Notes: generated by a model not told the origin, from the letters alone. A stretch of DNA of 64,000 nt from Saprospiraceae bacterium (GCA_016720635.1 JADKKF010000008.1:1-64000), one strand, 5' to 3'. Shown: positions 1-8,282, counted from the first letter of the stretch. Numbers and translations are program-made.

Positions 1-383
1 TATTTGTTTTTATGGTTTGGTTTTGGAAGCACAACTATTTTTTGAGGGGTATCAAAATATGCCAATTCACCGTGTGTAAGACTATCCGTGCCAGCCATTT
101 TCTGATGCAATTTATTGTATAGAAATAGCCCATCGGTATAGAACTGCAAGGCCCCTCCTTCATTGCAAATGGCTAAATTAGTAAAGTCAGTGTCAGCTCT
201 ACCCAGTGGTTCCTTTTGAAAAGTGCTCGTGTCCAAGGGAAATTGGAGAAAGGCATTGCCATATTCAGGGTGAGTGTGTCGGCCTCCTATTCCCATCAGC
301 CAAATATTATCATGTTTTTGTGAGAGACAAGGTGCTGCAAAACAAATGCTAAGAATTAGAGTATAAAATAATATTTTAGTCAT
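1..383 (-). CDS. Secreted protein of unknown function, N-terminal part (runs off the left edge)
   Basis: The minus strand is open from an ATG at 383 to the window edge, giving about 127 residues with no stop. The first 21 residues (MTKILFYTLILSICFAAPCL) form a signal peptide, followed by a mature part beginning KHDNIWLMGIGG. The passages NLAICNEGGALQFYTDG and LYNKLHQKMAG look like the blades of the WD40/propeller-like secreted proteins of Saprospiria that often end in a T9SS sorting domain; that resemblance is from memory and the C-terminus lies outside the window. The gene is not broken within the visible part. The function cannot be stated. The reading frame is well supported by the signal peptide. 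Confidence 0.7.
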   Translation of the reverse strand, partial: MTKILFYTLILSICFAAPCLSQKHDNIWLMGIGGRHTHPEYGNAFLQFPLDTSTFQKEPLGRADTDFTNLAICNEGGALQFYTDGLFLYNKLHQKMAGTDSLTHGELAYFDTPQKIVVLPKPNHKNK

Positions 384-565
384 GCAATATAATATTTTGA
401 AAAAGAATGCAGTCGCACAAAAGAATTGAGTAAAATTTCATGATTCTAAAGGTTTAACTTGGTGGATATTAGAAATTCTGAATTTCAATCCAAAGATTGT
501 ATAAATATAATAACAATCTCGCAATGTACGACACAAATTATCGTTTGTTTTTGCATAAAGCGCTT

Positions 566-641
566 GGTGTAGGCTGTGCCCCCGCTAGGCGTAGGCTGTG
601 CCTACGACTTACCCTTGCCAAATTTTTAATTTGCAATTTAA
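566..641. repeat. REP hairpin element, left flank of the RAYT remnant
   Basis: The core at 590-606 is a perfect stem CGTAGGC, loop TGT, stem GCCTACG. It is preceded by CCGCTAGG and followed by TTGCCAAATTTTTAATTTG, which is also found beside the cores at 2082 and 2223. A second half-core (GTGTAGGCTGTGCC) lies just before it at 567-580. The element abuts the 3' end of the decayed RAYT gene (stop at 654) and has the opposite orientation to the copy at 1271-1287, so the two together bracket the transposase. Confidence 0.75.
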
Positions 642-653
642 GGACTATTTCCA

Positions 654-1211
654 TTAGATATCTGCTAAATCTATTTCAATCAAACTTTCTAACCCGCTAT
701 AATTTAGTTGACTGCTACACATCCAGTCTTCTGCATTTAGGACCAAGCCACTACGCACGGGATTATCATGAATATAGGCCATTTTTTGAAGAAAAAAGTG
801 TAGCTATATACCTCAATTGCATGGTTTTCATGCGTCCAAAATTGCAAATCGCTGTTTCTTTTATGACATTTGGCTGCAAATTGAAATCTTTTTAACATCC
901 AAACCTTCCTACTTTCAGTCGATTCAATAATTTCTTTTAAAATTTTCGAAGCTGTATGTCACTTAAAGTCTCAAATTATATCTGACAAATTGGTGTCAGC
1001 AGCGCTCATATATACAGTGTACATGATTAGACATGATTACATAAGCCCAAATCTGGAGCCCTTTATTTTTTCTACAAAAGTCAAAACTATCTATGATTAT
1101 ATCTCTATATACTTTCTGTGTAAACACATCCACCCATTCTACAACCTGAAAAGTCAGAAAATAAGACCCTGATTTATCATATATTTGATATCGTGTACTC
1201 ATGTCTTTCAA
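654..1211 (-). pseudogene. Decayed REP-associated tyrosine transposase (RAYT, IS200-like Y1 family)
   Basis: Read from ATG 1211, the frame gives YFLTFQVVEWVDVFTQK and WAYVIMSNHVHCIYE, the typical start and the HxH (here HVH) metal motif of RAYT/Y1 transposases. It stops at 996. Shifting frame, the homology continues as NLSDII-stop-DFK-stop-HTASKILKEI and then FQFAAKCHKRNSDLQFW, and after a second shift near 795 as MAYIHDNPVRSGLVLNAEDW to a natural stop at 654. There are thus two frameshifts and two in-frame TGA codons (inferred original Gly and Arg) in a gene otherwise colinear with the family. It cannot make an active enzyme. REP halves flank it on both sides, as expected for the transposase that mobilises them. 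Assignment is by recalled family motifs. Confidence 0.85.
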
Positions 1212-1241
1212 ATTTACAATAAATCAACAAAAATACCAAGA

Positions 1242-1300
1242 TTTATGGCAAAGCCATGACTACATCGCGACGTAGGTTCAACCTACGCCGAACGAAGGTT
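1242..1300. repeat. REP hairpin element, right flank of the RAYT remnant
   Basis: The core at 1271-1287 is CGTAGGT, loop TCA, ACCTACG, followed by CCGAACGAAGG. The upstream part CAAAGCCATGACTACATCG matches the sequence before the right-hand cores of the two REPINs at 2075-2335. Orientation is inverted relative to 566-641. Confidence 0.75.
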
Positions 1301-1324
1301 TTTCTTTTAAAAATGTATTAAATC

Positions 1325-1840
1325 CTAAAATCTCACATCGAAGCGACCTTCGGTGATTTTTATTGAATCTTTCGTTATGGGTTTTACTAATAGTCCCTCA
1401 AAGGTTCCAGACACAATTCGATTTGATATGTCAAATCGCTTAATATTAAAGTTAGTATGTTGTTTATATCGAGTTATTTCATAAGGCTCAAAACTAACAT
1501 TTACATCTATAAATCTCATGCTAATAATGTTTGTGTCCAAAACACCAATAGTAATTGGTTGATAAATATAAATAGAAAATTCTTGTTTAAAGTCACCGTA
1601 CTTTTTTGATGCTCCCATACTTATTCGCTTAGGTAAATCCTCCTCATAAATTGCAACGAGATCAAAATTATTGCCCAGGAACTCGTCTTGAGTTTTGGGT
1701 ATCCAAATCTCGCCATTGATCTTGCATCCGAAAGTGCCTTTGCCTTCCGTAGTGATGGGAGGGAGGGCGTCGGGCATTTTCTCTTTTTTGCAAGAGGCTA
1801 AGAGTAAGATAGAAAAGAAAATGATGATTGCGCTTTTCAT
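1325..1840 (-). CDS. Small lipoprotein, DUF6252-like
   Basis: The product from ATG 1840 is 171 residues: MKSAIIIFFSILLLASCKKEK is an SPII lipoprotein signal with the lipobox LLASC. An in-frame ATG 54 bases upstream (1894) would put 18 residues before the signal, so 1840 is preferred. The mature protein has GKGTFGCKINGEIWIP, the opening that I associate with Bacteroidota lipoproteins of the DUF6252 type, and ends GTFEGLL followed by ITEGRFDVRF, a common final strand of that fold. It should sit in the outer or inner membrane facing the periplasm. No enzymatic motif is visible and no function is known to me. It is a single gene on the minus strand between REP elements. Confidence 0.75.
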   Translation of the reverse strand: MKSAIIIFFSILLLASCKKEKMPDALPPITTEGKGTFGCKINGEIWIPKTQDEFLGNNFDLVAIYEEDLPKRISMGASKKYGDFKQEFSIYIYQPITIGVLDTNIISMRFIDVNVSFEPYEITRYKQHTNFNIKRFDISNRIVSGTFEGLLVKPITKDSIKITEGRFDVRF

Positions 1841-2074
1841 GAAAAAGAGGTTTAAAAAATCAGTTTTAAAGATACTATCTTGGTTCAAAATCAAAATTAA
1901 GACTTAAAAACAAAACCGACAACTCCCAAAGTTACTATAGAAATTTTTTTATGGTAAAATTTTACCACTATTTGAAGCCAAAAAGTCGTTTTTTGGAATA
2001 TGTTTGTTATATATTCATCATTATTGTAATATGTTTGTATGAGGTTTGCAAAATCTAACAAAAATATAGTACTC

Positions 2075-2193
2075 CGCTAGGCGTAGGCTGCGCCTACGTC
2101 CGACCATTGCCAAATTTCCAATTTGAATTTAAATCAAACCGTTGTCAAGCCATGCATTATAAGCAACGTAGGTACAACCAACGCCGAACGAAC
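2075..2193. repeat. REPIN copy A (two inverted REP cores)
   Basis: The left core CGTAGGC-TGC-GCCTACG (2082-2098) and the right core CGTAGGTACAACCAACG (from 2166, one stem mismatch) are inverted relative to each other. They are joined by an AT-rich spacer with TTGCCAAATTTCCAATTTGA and GTCAAGCCATG. Both ends match the sequences that flank the RAYT remnant, so this looks like an internally deleted derivative of that element. Confidence 0.75.
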
Positions 2194-2215
2194 AACTCGA
2201 AGCACCAAGTCCCCC

Positions 2216-2335
2216 CCGCTAGGCGTAGGCTGTGCCAACGACTAACCGTTGCCAAATTTCCAATTTGAATCTAAATCCAACCATTGTAAAGCCATGAAAT
2301 ATAAGCGACGTAGGTACAACCTACGCCGAACGAAG
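2216..2335. repeat. REPIN copy B (two inverted REP cores)
   Basis: Same architecture and spacing as the copy at 2075-2193, about 22 bases further on: CCGCTAGGCGTAGGCTGTGC, a spacer with the same TTGCCAAATTTCCAATTTGA, AAGCCATG, and a perfect right core CGTAGGTACAACCTACG at about 2309-2325. Here the left core has one stem mismatch. The damage is thus in opposite arms of the two copies. Confidence 0.75.
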
Positions 2336-2364
2336 AATGTAAAGTACCATATCCGCCCCTCCCA

Positions 2365-2474
2365 GCGCGTCAGCGACCGAAACGGCCTGCGCAGCAGGGT
2401 CACGAAGAGACGGAACCCGTGAAGGCCGCGACCCGATCTCGCCTTATTGGCGAGGAGGGGGACGCCCAAAAAAA
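2365..2474. repeat. GC-rich 110-bp structured repeat, copy 1
   Basis: This block is far more GC-rich than its surroundings and is nearly identical to 16539-16647. It contains nested inverted repeats: CGGCC with GGCCG as an outer stem, GGGT with ACCC inside it, and a separate hairpin CTCGCC-TTATT-GGCGAG. It ends in GACGCCC and an A-run; on the minus strand it therefore reads T-run, GGGCGTC. It lies in the 890-base stretch before rimP, which otherwise holds the REPINs and no gene; a minus-strand open frame across it is accidental. Confidence 0.8.
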
Positions 2475-2660
2475 GAAGAGACGAAAGTAAAAAGGCTTTC
2501 TGTCAGCTTAAATGCAAGGTATTGGTGTATCACGCGCAGAGCAAAATGATGTTAGCCTTTGGCCTATGGTATATCCCAAAACAGTGCGGAATCCAGGGTG
2601 CTTCAATTATTAAATATTAAAAACATATGGATAGGAGATACAAATAAGGGTTTTTCTTCT

Positions 2661-2668
2661 TACCTTTG
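2661..2668 (+). promoter_or_regulatory. Candidate -7 box for the rimP-nusA-infB operon
   Basis: TACCTTTG matches the Bacteroidota sigma-70 -7 consensus TAnnTTTG and lies 63 bases before the rimP ATG. No convincing -33 TTG was seen at the usual distance. Confidence 0.45.
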
Positions 2669-2731
2669 CACCAGAATGTAAAAAGTATGCGGAGGGGGCC
2701 AGTTTGGTTCCCTTTTCTTTTGCGGTAATAT

Positions 2732-3208
2732 ATGGACATTAAGACAGCGGTTGAACATTTTTTAGCTACCTTGTTTCAGGACGAGGCATACTTGGATTGT
2801 TATGTGGTAGAAGTGGATTTTACGGCTACGGGCTTGTTGGAGGTGTATGTGGATGCGGATAAAGGGATGGATTTGGGGCGATGTCGATTGATCAATAAAG
2901 CCATCGATGGTTTTCTACAAGCTGAAAATTTAATCGAGTCTGTCGATAAGATCGAAGTATCCAGCCCTGGCATAGACCGACCGTTGGTGTTTCCGCGCCA
3001 ATTCATCAAGAACCTGGGAAGAGAAATTTCTATTCAACCTAAAGTGGGAGAGACAGTTGAGGGAGCGCTGAAAGAGGCGAATGATACGGGAATCATAGTT
3101 GTGAGCCAACACAAGGAAAAAGAAGGGAAAAAGAATGTCCTAAAGACTATAGAGCATCAATTCAAATACGATACGATCGATAAAGCAATCATAAAAATTA
3201 GATTTTAA
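2732..3208 (+). CDS. rimP: Ribosome maturation factor RimP
   Basis: A 158-residue protein of normal length for RimP, which binds the 30S subunit precursor and helps its late assembly in the cytoplasm. The N-terminal alpha/beta domain contains LEVYVDADKGMDLGRCRLIN and then IEVSSPGIDRPL, the family signature with the SPG.DRPL motif at about residues 76-84. The C-terminal SH3-like domain runs from about residue 92 (GREISIQ) to the end. Start at ATG 2732. nusA begins 12 bases after the stop and infB follows, the classical bacterial rimP-nusA-infB order, which by itself confirms the identity. Confidence 0.96.
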   Translation: MDIKTAVEHFLATLFQDEAYLDCYVVEVDFTATGLLEVYVDADKGMDLGRCRLINKAIDGFLQAENLIESVDKIEVSSPGIDRPLVFPRQFIKNLGREISIQPKVGETVEGALKEANDTGIIVVSQHKEKEGKKNVLKTIEHQFKYDTIDKAIIKIRF

Positions 3209-3220
3209 AAAAATAAAAGT

Positions 3221-4459
3221 ATGAATTTCATTGACATTTTTTCGGATTTTAAATCTGGTAAGAATATAGATAGACCCACGATGATGAGGGTTCTGGAGGA
3301 TGTATTTAGGACTTTGATCAAGAAAAAATACGGATCTGACGAAAATTTTGATGTCATCGTCAATCCTACCAAAGGGGACTTGGAGATGTGGAGGGTTAGA
3401 AATATCGTTCCAGACGGCGAGGTAACCGACGAGAAGTCACAGATTTCGTTTCAAGAGGCTTCAAGCATCGATGCGGACTACGAAATAGGGGACGACTGCT
3501 ACGAACCTGTAGAACTAGAGGATTTTGGCAGAAGGGCGATCATGGCTGCCCGTCAGACGCTCAATTCTCGGTTGATGGAACTCGAAAAAGACGATGTCTA
3601 TCGCAAATACGCCGATAGAGTAGGAGATATCGTCATAGGAGAAGTAAATCAAATCCTAAAAAGAGAATTTTTGATCTTAGACGATGCTACGAATCACGAA
3701 TTGGTGTTGCCAAGACTTGAGATGATTAAAGGCGATTTTTATAAAAAAGGCGATATGGTCAAGGCCGTCATCAAAAAGGTAGAAATGCGCAACAATTCTC
3801 CGATGATCACGATCTCTAGGACTGAAGAAAAATTCCTCGAAAAACTGATGGAACAAGAAGTTCCAGAAATAGAAGATGGATTGATTACGATCAAAAAGAT
3901 AGTGAGGTTACCGGGTGAAAGAGCCAAGGTGGCCGTAGAGTCTTACGATGAGCGTATAGACCCAGTTGGGGCTTGCGTTGGTATGAAGGGTTCTCGTATC
4001 CACGGCATCGTTAGAGAGTTGAGAAACGAAAATATCGATATAGTCAATTATACGACCAACGAATCGCTCTATATACAGCGATCATTGACTCCAGCGAAAA
4101 TCACCAATATCGCTTTGGATACGGTCAACAAAAGAGCTTCGGTTTATCTCAAGCCCGACCAAGTTTCCTTGGCCATCGGTAAGGGAGGAGCGAATATCAA
4201 ACTTGCATCCAAGTTGAGCGGATATGAAATCGACGTTTATAGAGACAATCAAGAGGGCGCAGAACTTGACGATGTCGATTTGGACGAATTTTTGGATGCC
4301 ATCGATGGATGGGTTATTCAGCAGCTTAAATCCATCGGATGTGACTCTGCTAGAAGTGTGTTGGCACTAAGTCCTGAGGAGTTGGTACGTCGAACGGACC
4401 TAGAAGAAGAGACGGTCCAAGAAGTTATAAAAATATTATCAGCCGAGTTTGAAGATTAA
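3221..4459 (+). CDS. nusA: Transcription termination/antitermination factor NusA
   Basis: NusA binds RNA polymerase and nascent RNA to modulate pausing, termination and antitermination. The 412 residues show the N-terminal polymerase-binding domain (about 1-125), an S1 domain (about 130-200), KH1 containing GACVGMKGSRIHGIVREL (about 250-267) and KH2 containing SLAIGKGGANIKLASKLSG (about 320-338). A helix-hairpin-helix-like tail with ALSPEELVRRTDLEEE closes the protein; the acidic repeats of E. coli NusA are absent, as usual in Bacteroidota. It is co-transcribed with rimP (12-base gap). The gap to infB is about 100 bases and holds its own candidate -7 box. Confidence 0.97.
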   Translation: MNFIDIFSDFKSGKNIDRPTMMRVLEDVFRTLIKKKYGSDENFDVIVNPTKGDLEMWRVRNIVPDGEVTDEKSQISFQEASSIDADYEIGDDCYEPVELEDFGRRAIMAARQTLNSRLMELEKDDVYRKYADRVGDIVIGEVNQILKREFLILDDATNHELVLPRLEMIKGDFYKKGDMVKAVIKKVEMRNNSPMITISRTEEKFLEKLMEQEVPEIEDGLITIKKIVRLPGERAKVAVESYDERIDPVGACVGMKGSRIHGIVRELRNENIDIVNYTTNESLYIQRSLTPAKITNIALDTVNKRASVYLKPDQVSLAIGKGGANIKLASKLSGYEIDVYRDNQEGAELDDVDLDEFLDAIDGWVIQQLKSIGCDSARSVLALSPEELVRRTDLEEETVQEVIKILSAEFED

Positions 4460-4512
4460 AGTCTAGCTTATGTAACTGATTGAAAAAGAATATAATTAAT
4501 CATTTTTTAACA

Positions 4513-4520
4513 TACCTTTG
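4513..4520 (+). promoter_or_regulatory. Candidate internal -7 box before infB
   Basis: TACCTTTG fits TAnnTTTG exactly and lies 38 bases before the preferred infB ATG. A TTG at 4480-4482 is about 30 bases upstream, too far for a normal -33 partner. It is the same octamer as the one before rimP. Confidence 0.4.
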
Positions 4521-4558
4521 TAGTATAAAATCTGTTTTTGCAGAATTCTGAGAAAAGA

Positions 4559-7309
4559 ATGGAAAAACGTTTATTAGTAAAAATAGCCAAAGAGCTCAAT
4601 GTCGCCACCTCCACGATAGTGGAACATCTGTCTTTGAAAGGCTTTGAAATTGAAAACAAGCCGACTGCAAAGATCGATGATGCGATGTATGGGGAATTGT
4701 TAAAAGAGTTTCAAGGTTCTATTGAGATCAAGGAAAAGGCTGATCAATTGTTGATGGGTACCAATCGCGTACAACCCAAAAAAGAAATTTTTCACGAGGT
4801 AGTAAAGCCAAAACCTGTAGAAGAAGTAAAGCCTCCAGTGGTTGTAGAAACCAAGGAGGTGAAAGATGACTCGATAAAAAGAGAAGAAATTATCCTAAAA
4901 GGCCCTAAAGTCGTAGGAAAAATTGACCTCGACAAGCCAAAACCGAAGGAAGTCGTTCCTCCCGTTGAGTCAAAGGAAATACCAAAACCTGTAGAGGAAA
5001 AGAAGCCCGAAATACCTGTTGAGACACCCAAGGAAGCGCCAGTCGTTACTGCGGTGGACGAACCAGTCGTGGATGACAATATGATGAGGGCTGAGACCCC
5101 AGAATTGAGAGGCTTGAAAATATTGGGCAAAATCGATACCAATAGATTCGAGCGTCCAAAACCAACGCCTCCACCACCTCCTGCAGAAAGACCTAAGCCC
5201 GCCCCAAGGACGGACAACAATCCCAACCAACAAGGCGTATCTGATGCGGATAAAAAGAAACGCAAAAGAAAACAGGCGGGTCCTATCAATGAGGGCAATT
5301 TCAATCAACCAGGTGGTCAAAATAGACCAGGCGGATTCAATCAACAAGGTCGTCCAGGTCAGCCAGCAAGACCTCCTATGCAAACAAAGGAAGTGTCTCA
5401 AAAGGAGATCGACGAAAAGATAAAGGCCACCATGGCCCGTCTTAATGTAGGTAAGACCAACAAAAGACAAAAAATACGCCGAGACAATAGGGATAGAATC
5501 CGAGAAAAGAACGAAATCCTAGAACAAGATAACAGCAACAGAAAATTGCAGGTAACAGAATTTATTTCTGTTTCTGAGTTGGCTAGTTTGCTCAACGTTC
5601 CTGTCGCCAATGTCATCATGACTTGTATGAACCTTGGTGTGATCGTTTCCATCAATCAGCGTCTAGATGCTGAAATCATCGAGTTGGTAGCTAGTGAATT
5701 CGAGCACGAAATTGAATTCATCAGCGCTGAAGAACAGACCGAAGAAGTAGTGGTCGAAGTAGATGATCCTAATGATTTGAAGCCAAGAGCTCCGATCGTT
5801 ACGGTTATGGGTCACGTCGATCACGGTAAGACCTCCTTGTTGGACTTTATCCGTAAGGCGAATGTCGTTTCGGGTGAGGCTGGAGGTATCACACAGCATA
5901 TCGGTGCTTATGAAGTGGTAACCAATGGTAAGAAAGTTACCTTCCTAGATACACCAGGTCACGAAGCATTTACCGCGATGAGAGCGAGGGGTGCTAAAGT
6001 AACGGACGTGGCTGTTATCATCATAGCAGCGGATGACTCCATCATGCCACAGACACGTGAAGCCATCGCCCACGCACAAGCCGCTAACGTTCCAATCGTT
6101 TTTGCGATCAATAAGATAGACAAGCCTGGCGCAGATCCAGAGCGTATCAAAAACGAACTGGCACAAATGAACTTCCTAGTAGAAGAGTGGGGTGGTAAAT
6201 ACCAGTCACAAGATATAAGTGCCAAGCAGGGCTTAGGTATCGAACAACTTCTTGAGAAAATATTGCTAGAAGCAGAAATATTGGATTTAAAAGCCAATCC
6301 CAATAAATTGGCTACAGGTACCGTTCTCGAAGCGTCGCTCGACAAAGGTCGCGGTTATGTAACCAAAGCCCTCGTAGAAGCTGGAACTTTGAAAATCGGA
6401 GATTCGGTGCTTGCGGGTGAATTCAGCGGTAGGGTAAAAGCCATGTTCAATGAACGTGGACAAAAAACTACCAAGAGTGGACCTTCTACCCCAGTTTTGA
6501 TTTTGGGCCTCACAGGAGCCCCTCAAGCGGGCGAAAAGTTCAAGGTGATGGATTCTGAGTCTGAAGCACGTATCCTCGCAGGAAAACGCGCGCAGATCAA
6601 TCGTGAGCAATCTAATAGAGCCAATAAGCGTATCTCTTTGGACGAAATCGGACGAAGATTGGCTTTGGGAACTTTCAAAGAATTGAACTTGATCGTCAAA
6701 GGGGACGTGGATGGATCCATCGAAGCCCTTTCCGACTCATTGATAAAGCTTTCTATCGACAAGGTACAAGTTAATGTAATCCACAAGGCAGTAGGTCAAA
6801 TCATCGAAAGTGACGTGCTTTTGGCCAGTGCTTCGGATGCCATCATCGTTGGATTCCAAGTTAGACCATCTTCAGGTGCTAGAAAGATCGCCGAAAAAGA
6901 AGGCGTGGAGATCAAGCTATACTCCATCATCTACGAAGCGATAGAAGAAGTGAAGGCAGCCATCGAAGGTATGTTGGAGCCAACCAAAGAAGAAAAAATT
7001 ACGGCTCAAGTCCTCGTTCGTGAGATCTTCAAGATGAGCAAAGTGGGTACCATCGCGGGATGTTATGTTGAAGAAGGTAAAATCTCCAAAAACTCCCTCA
7101 TCAGATTGGTTAGAGATGGTATCGTGATCTATCCTACCAAGGAGGGCTCTACAGCGGAGTTGAGTTCATTGAAGCGTTTCAAAGAGGACGTAAAAGAAGT
7201 CAAATCTGGATTTGAGTGCGGTTTGACCATCAAAAACTTCAATGACATCAAGGAAGGAGACACCATCGAGGCTTACGAAATCACTGAGGTAAAAGCCAAA
7301 TTGGATTAA
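4559..7309 (+). CDS. infB: Translation initiation factor IF-2
   Basis: IF-2 is the GTPase that brings initiator tRNA to the 30S subunit and drives subunit joining. From ATG 4559 the product has 916 residues. An N-terminal IF2_N helix bundle (residues 1-50, KRLLVKIAKELNVATSTIV) is followed by a long Pro/Lys/Glu-rich linker, a second IF2_N domain near 325-380, and the G domain. The G domain has G1 GHVDHGKT at 418-425, G3 DTPGH, G4 NKID and downstream domains II-IV. A TTG at 4538 could extend the frame by seven residues, but the ATG directly precedes the conserved MEKRLLVKIAKEL start. It is the third gene of the rimP operon, and the next gene follows after 18 bases. Confidence 0.97.
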   Translation: MEKRLLVKIAKELNVATSTIVEHLSLKGFEIENKPTAKIDDAMYGELLKEFQGSIEIKEKADQLLMGTNRVQPKKEIFHEVVKPKPVEEVKPPVVVETKEVKDDSIKREEIILKGPKVVGKIDLDKPKPKEVVPPVESKEIPKPVEEKKPEIPVETPKEAPVVTAVDEPVVDDNMMRAETPELRGLKILGKIDTNRFERPKPTPPPPPAERPKPAPRTDNNPNQQGVSDADKKKRKRKQAGPINEGNFNQPGGQNRPGGFNQQGRPGQPARPPMQTKEVSQKEIDEKIKATMARLNVGKTNKRQKIRRDNRDRIREKNEILEQDNSNRKLQVTEFISVSELASLLNVPVANVIMTCMNLGVIVSINQRLDAEIIELVASEFEHEIEFISAEEQTEEVVVEVDDPNDLKPRAPIVTVMGHVDHGKTSLLDFIRKANVVSGEAGGITQHIGAYEVVTNGKKVTFLDTPGHEAFTAMRARGAKVTDVAVIIIAADDSIMPQTREAIAHAQAANVPIVFAINKIDKPGADPERIKNELAQMNFLVEEWGGKYQSQDISAKQGLGIEQLLEKILLEAEILDLKANPNKLATGTVLEASLDKGRGYVTKALVEAGTLKIGDSVLAGEFSGRVKAMFNERGQKTTKSGPSTPVLILGLTGAPQAGEKFKVMDSESEARILAGKRAQINREQSNRANKRISLDEIGRRLALGTFKELNLIVKGDVDGSIEALSDSLIKLSIDKVQVNVIHKAVGQIIESDVLLASASDAIIVGFQVRPSSGARKIAEKEGVEIKLYSIIYEAIEEVKAAIEGMLEPTKEEKITAQVLVREIFKMSKVGTIAGCYVEEGKISKNSLIRLVRDGIVIYPTKEGSTAELSSLKRFKEDVKEVKSGFECGLTIKNFNDIKEGDTIEAYEITEVKAKLD

Positions 7310-7327
7310 ATCTAGCCAACTGAATAC

Positions 7328-8092
7328 ATGGATACGAGGCTAAAGGATTATCTAGACCTCCTCGTACAAAAGTACAATCAAAAGGAGTTTATCCCCTTAG
7401 ATCCCATCTCCATACCCCATCGATACAGCGCGAAGCAAGATGTCGAAATAGCTGGCTTGATGGCGGCTTTGTTTTCGTGGGGCAATCGCACCGCGATCAT
7501 CAAAAAAGCCAAGGAGGCCGTATTGCTCATGGACGACGCTCCTTATGACTTTGTCATGAATGCCGAGATGAGCGATTTAAAGCCGCTCCGAGACTTCCAA
7601 TATCGCACATTCAACGGCATAGATTTTCATTCATTGATCGGATTTTTTAAGGCTACGTATAGCCAATTCGAGTCGATGGAGGATTATTTTCTCCTCGAAG
7701 AGCAACCCGTTTTCAATGGTCTCGAACGGATGCACCAGGCCTTTATTCAGAATCCAAATTTCACGCCACGCTCCAAGAAGCATTTTTCTAGTCCTAAAAA
7801 TAAATCGGCCTGCAAACGGCTCAATATGTTTTTGAGGTGGATGGTGCGGTCCGATGCTGCGGGAGTGGACTTTGGCATTTGGAAAAAATTGTCGCCCAGC
7901 CACTTGCTGATGCCGCTGGACACGCACGTTTATCACGTCGCCAAGGGATTGGGCATATTGACCACGCAGAAACCCAATTGGGACGGCGTTCTCTACCTGA
8001 CCGACCAACTCAGAGCCTTTGATCCCACAGACCCCGTAAAGTATGATTTCGCATTGTTTGGACTCGGCATCAAGAACAAAAAAGTACAGTAA
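7328..8092 (+). CDS. TIGR02757 (DUF2400) family protein
   Basis: A 254-residue cytoplasmic protein. HRYSAKQDVEIAGLMAALFSWGNR near the N-terminus, LNMFLRWMVR in the middle and PLDTHVYHVAKGLG followed by DPVKYDFALFGLG near the end are the hallmark blocks of the TIGR02757/DUF2400 family. The family is distantly related to helix-hairpin-helix DNA glycosylases; the last two blocks resemble the HhH-GPD region where such enzymes carry their catalytic Asp. No activity is established to my knowledge. It follows infB after 18 bases and is probably the last gene of that transcript. Only about 14 bases after its stop a GC-rich structured repeat begins. Confidence 0.88.
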   Translation: MDTRLKDYLDLLVQKYNQKEFIPLDPISIPHRYSAKQDVEIAGLMAALFSWGNRTAIIKKAKEAVLLMDDAPYDFVMNAEMSDLKPLRDFQYRTFNGIDFHSLIGFFKATYSQFESMEDYFLLEEQPVFNGLERMHQAFIQNPNFTPRSKKHFSSPKNKSACKRLNMFLRWMVRSDAAGVDFGIWKKLSPSHLLMPLDTHVYHVAKGLGILTTQKPNWDGVLYLTDQLRAFDPTDPVKYDFALFGLGIKNKKVQ

Positions 8093-8106
8093 ATATGTTG
8101 TTTTAT

Positions 8107-8282
8107 TTTGGGCGCATCCTCGCTCCACTCGGACCCCGCTGTCCGTGGGTTTCGTCTCGCCTCATCCTTCGTCGAGACTCACGTCGCTTCACCTAACGGA
8201 TCATCGACGCGACCACTCCCATCGGTTGCGCGCCAGAAAGAAGCTGCCGCTTCAGCCCCTTGTTCTAGGCTTGGAGGGGGGG
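8107..8282 (+). repeat. Diverged GC-rich structured element downstream of the TIGR02757 gene
   Basis: The stretch 8093-8440 holds no convincing gene. Its first 180 bases are strikingly GC-rich and start TTTTGGGCGCATCCTCGCTC, which resembles the minus-strand start of the repeats at 2365-2474 and 16539-16647 (T-run, GGGCGTC, CCTCCTCG), with a later GTGGGTTTCGTCTCG corresponding to their CGGGTTCCGTC. The remainder has diverged. Inverted repeats such as CGTCTCGCCT/CGTCGAGACT suggest hairpins. It starts 14-18 bases after a stop codon in sense orientation, as copy 2 does after galE, so a role as transcript end is possible. The rest of the gap to 8440 shows nothing recognisable. Confidence 0.45.

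Noticed and set aside
497..895. Open frame of 132 codons on the plus strand
   Set aside because: It runs through a REP element and antisense to the decayed RAYT gene; the minus strand carries recognisable homology.
2242..2469. Minus-strand open frame of 75 codons
   Set aside because: It lies across a REPIN and the GC-rich repeat; high GC removes stops by chance and the product is Arg-rich with no homology.
4538..4558. TTG start extending infB by seven codons
   Set aside because: The ATG at 4559 directly precedes the conserved IF2_N start and the TTG would be only about ten bases from the expected transcription start.
4792..5655. Long antisense frames within infB
   Set aside because: They mirror the Pro/Lys-rich linker of IF-2, whose codon use keeps the opposite strand open.
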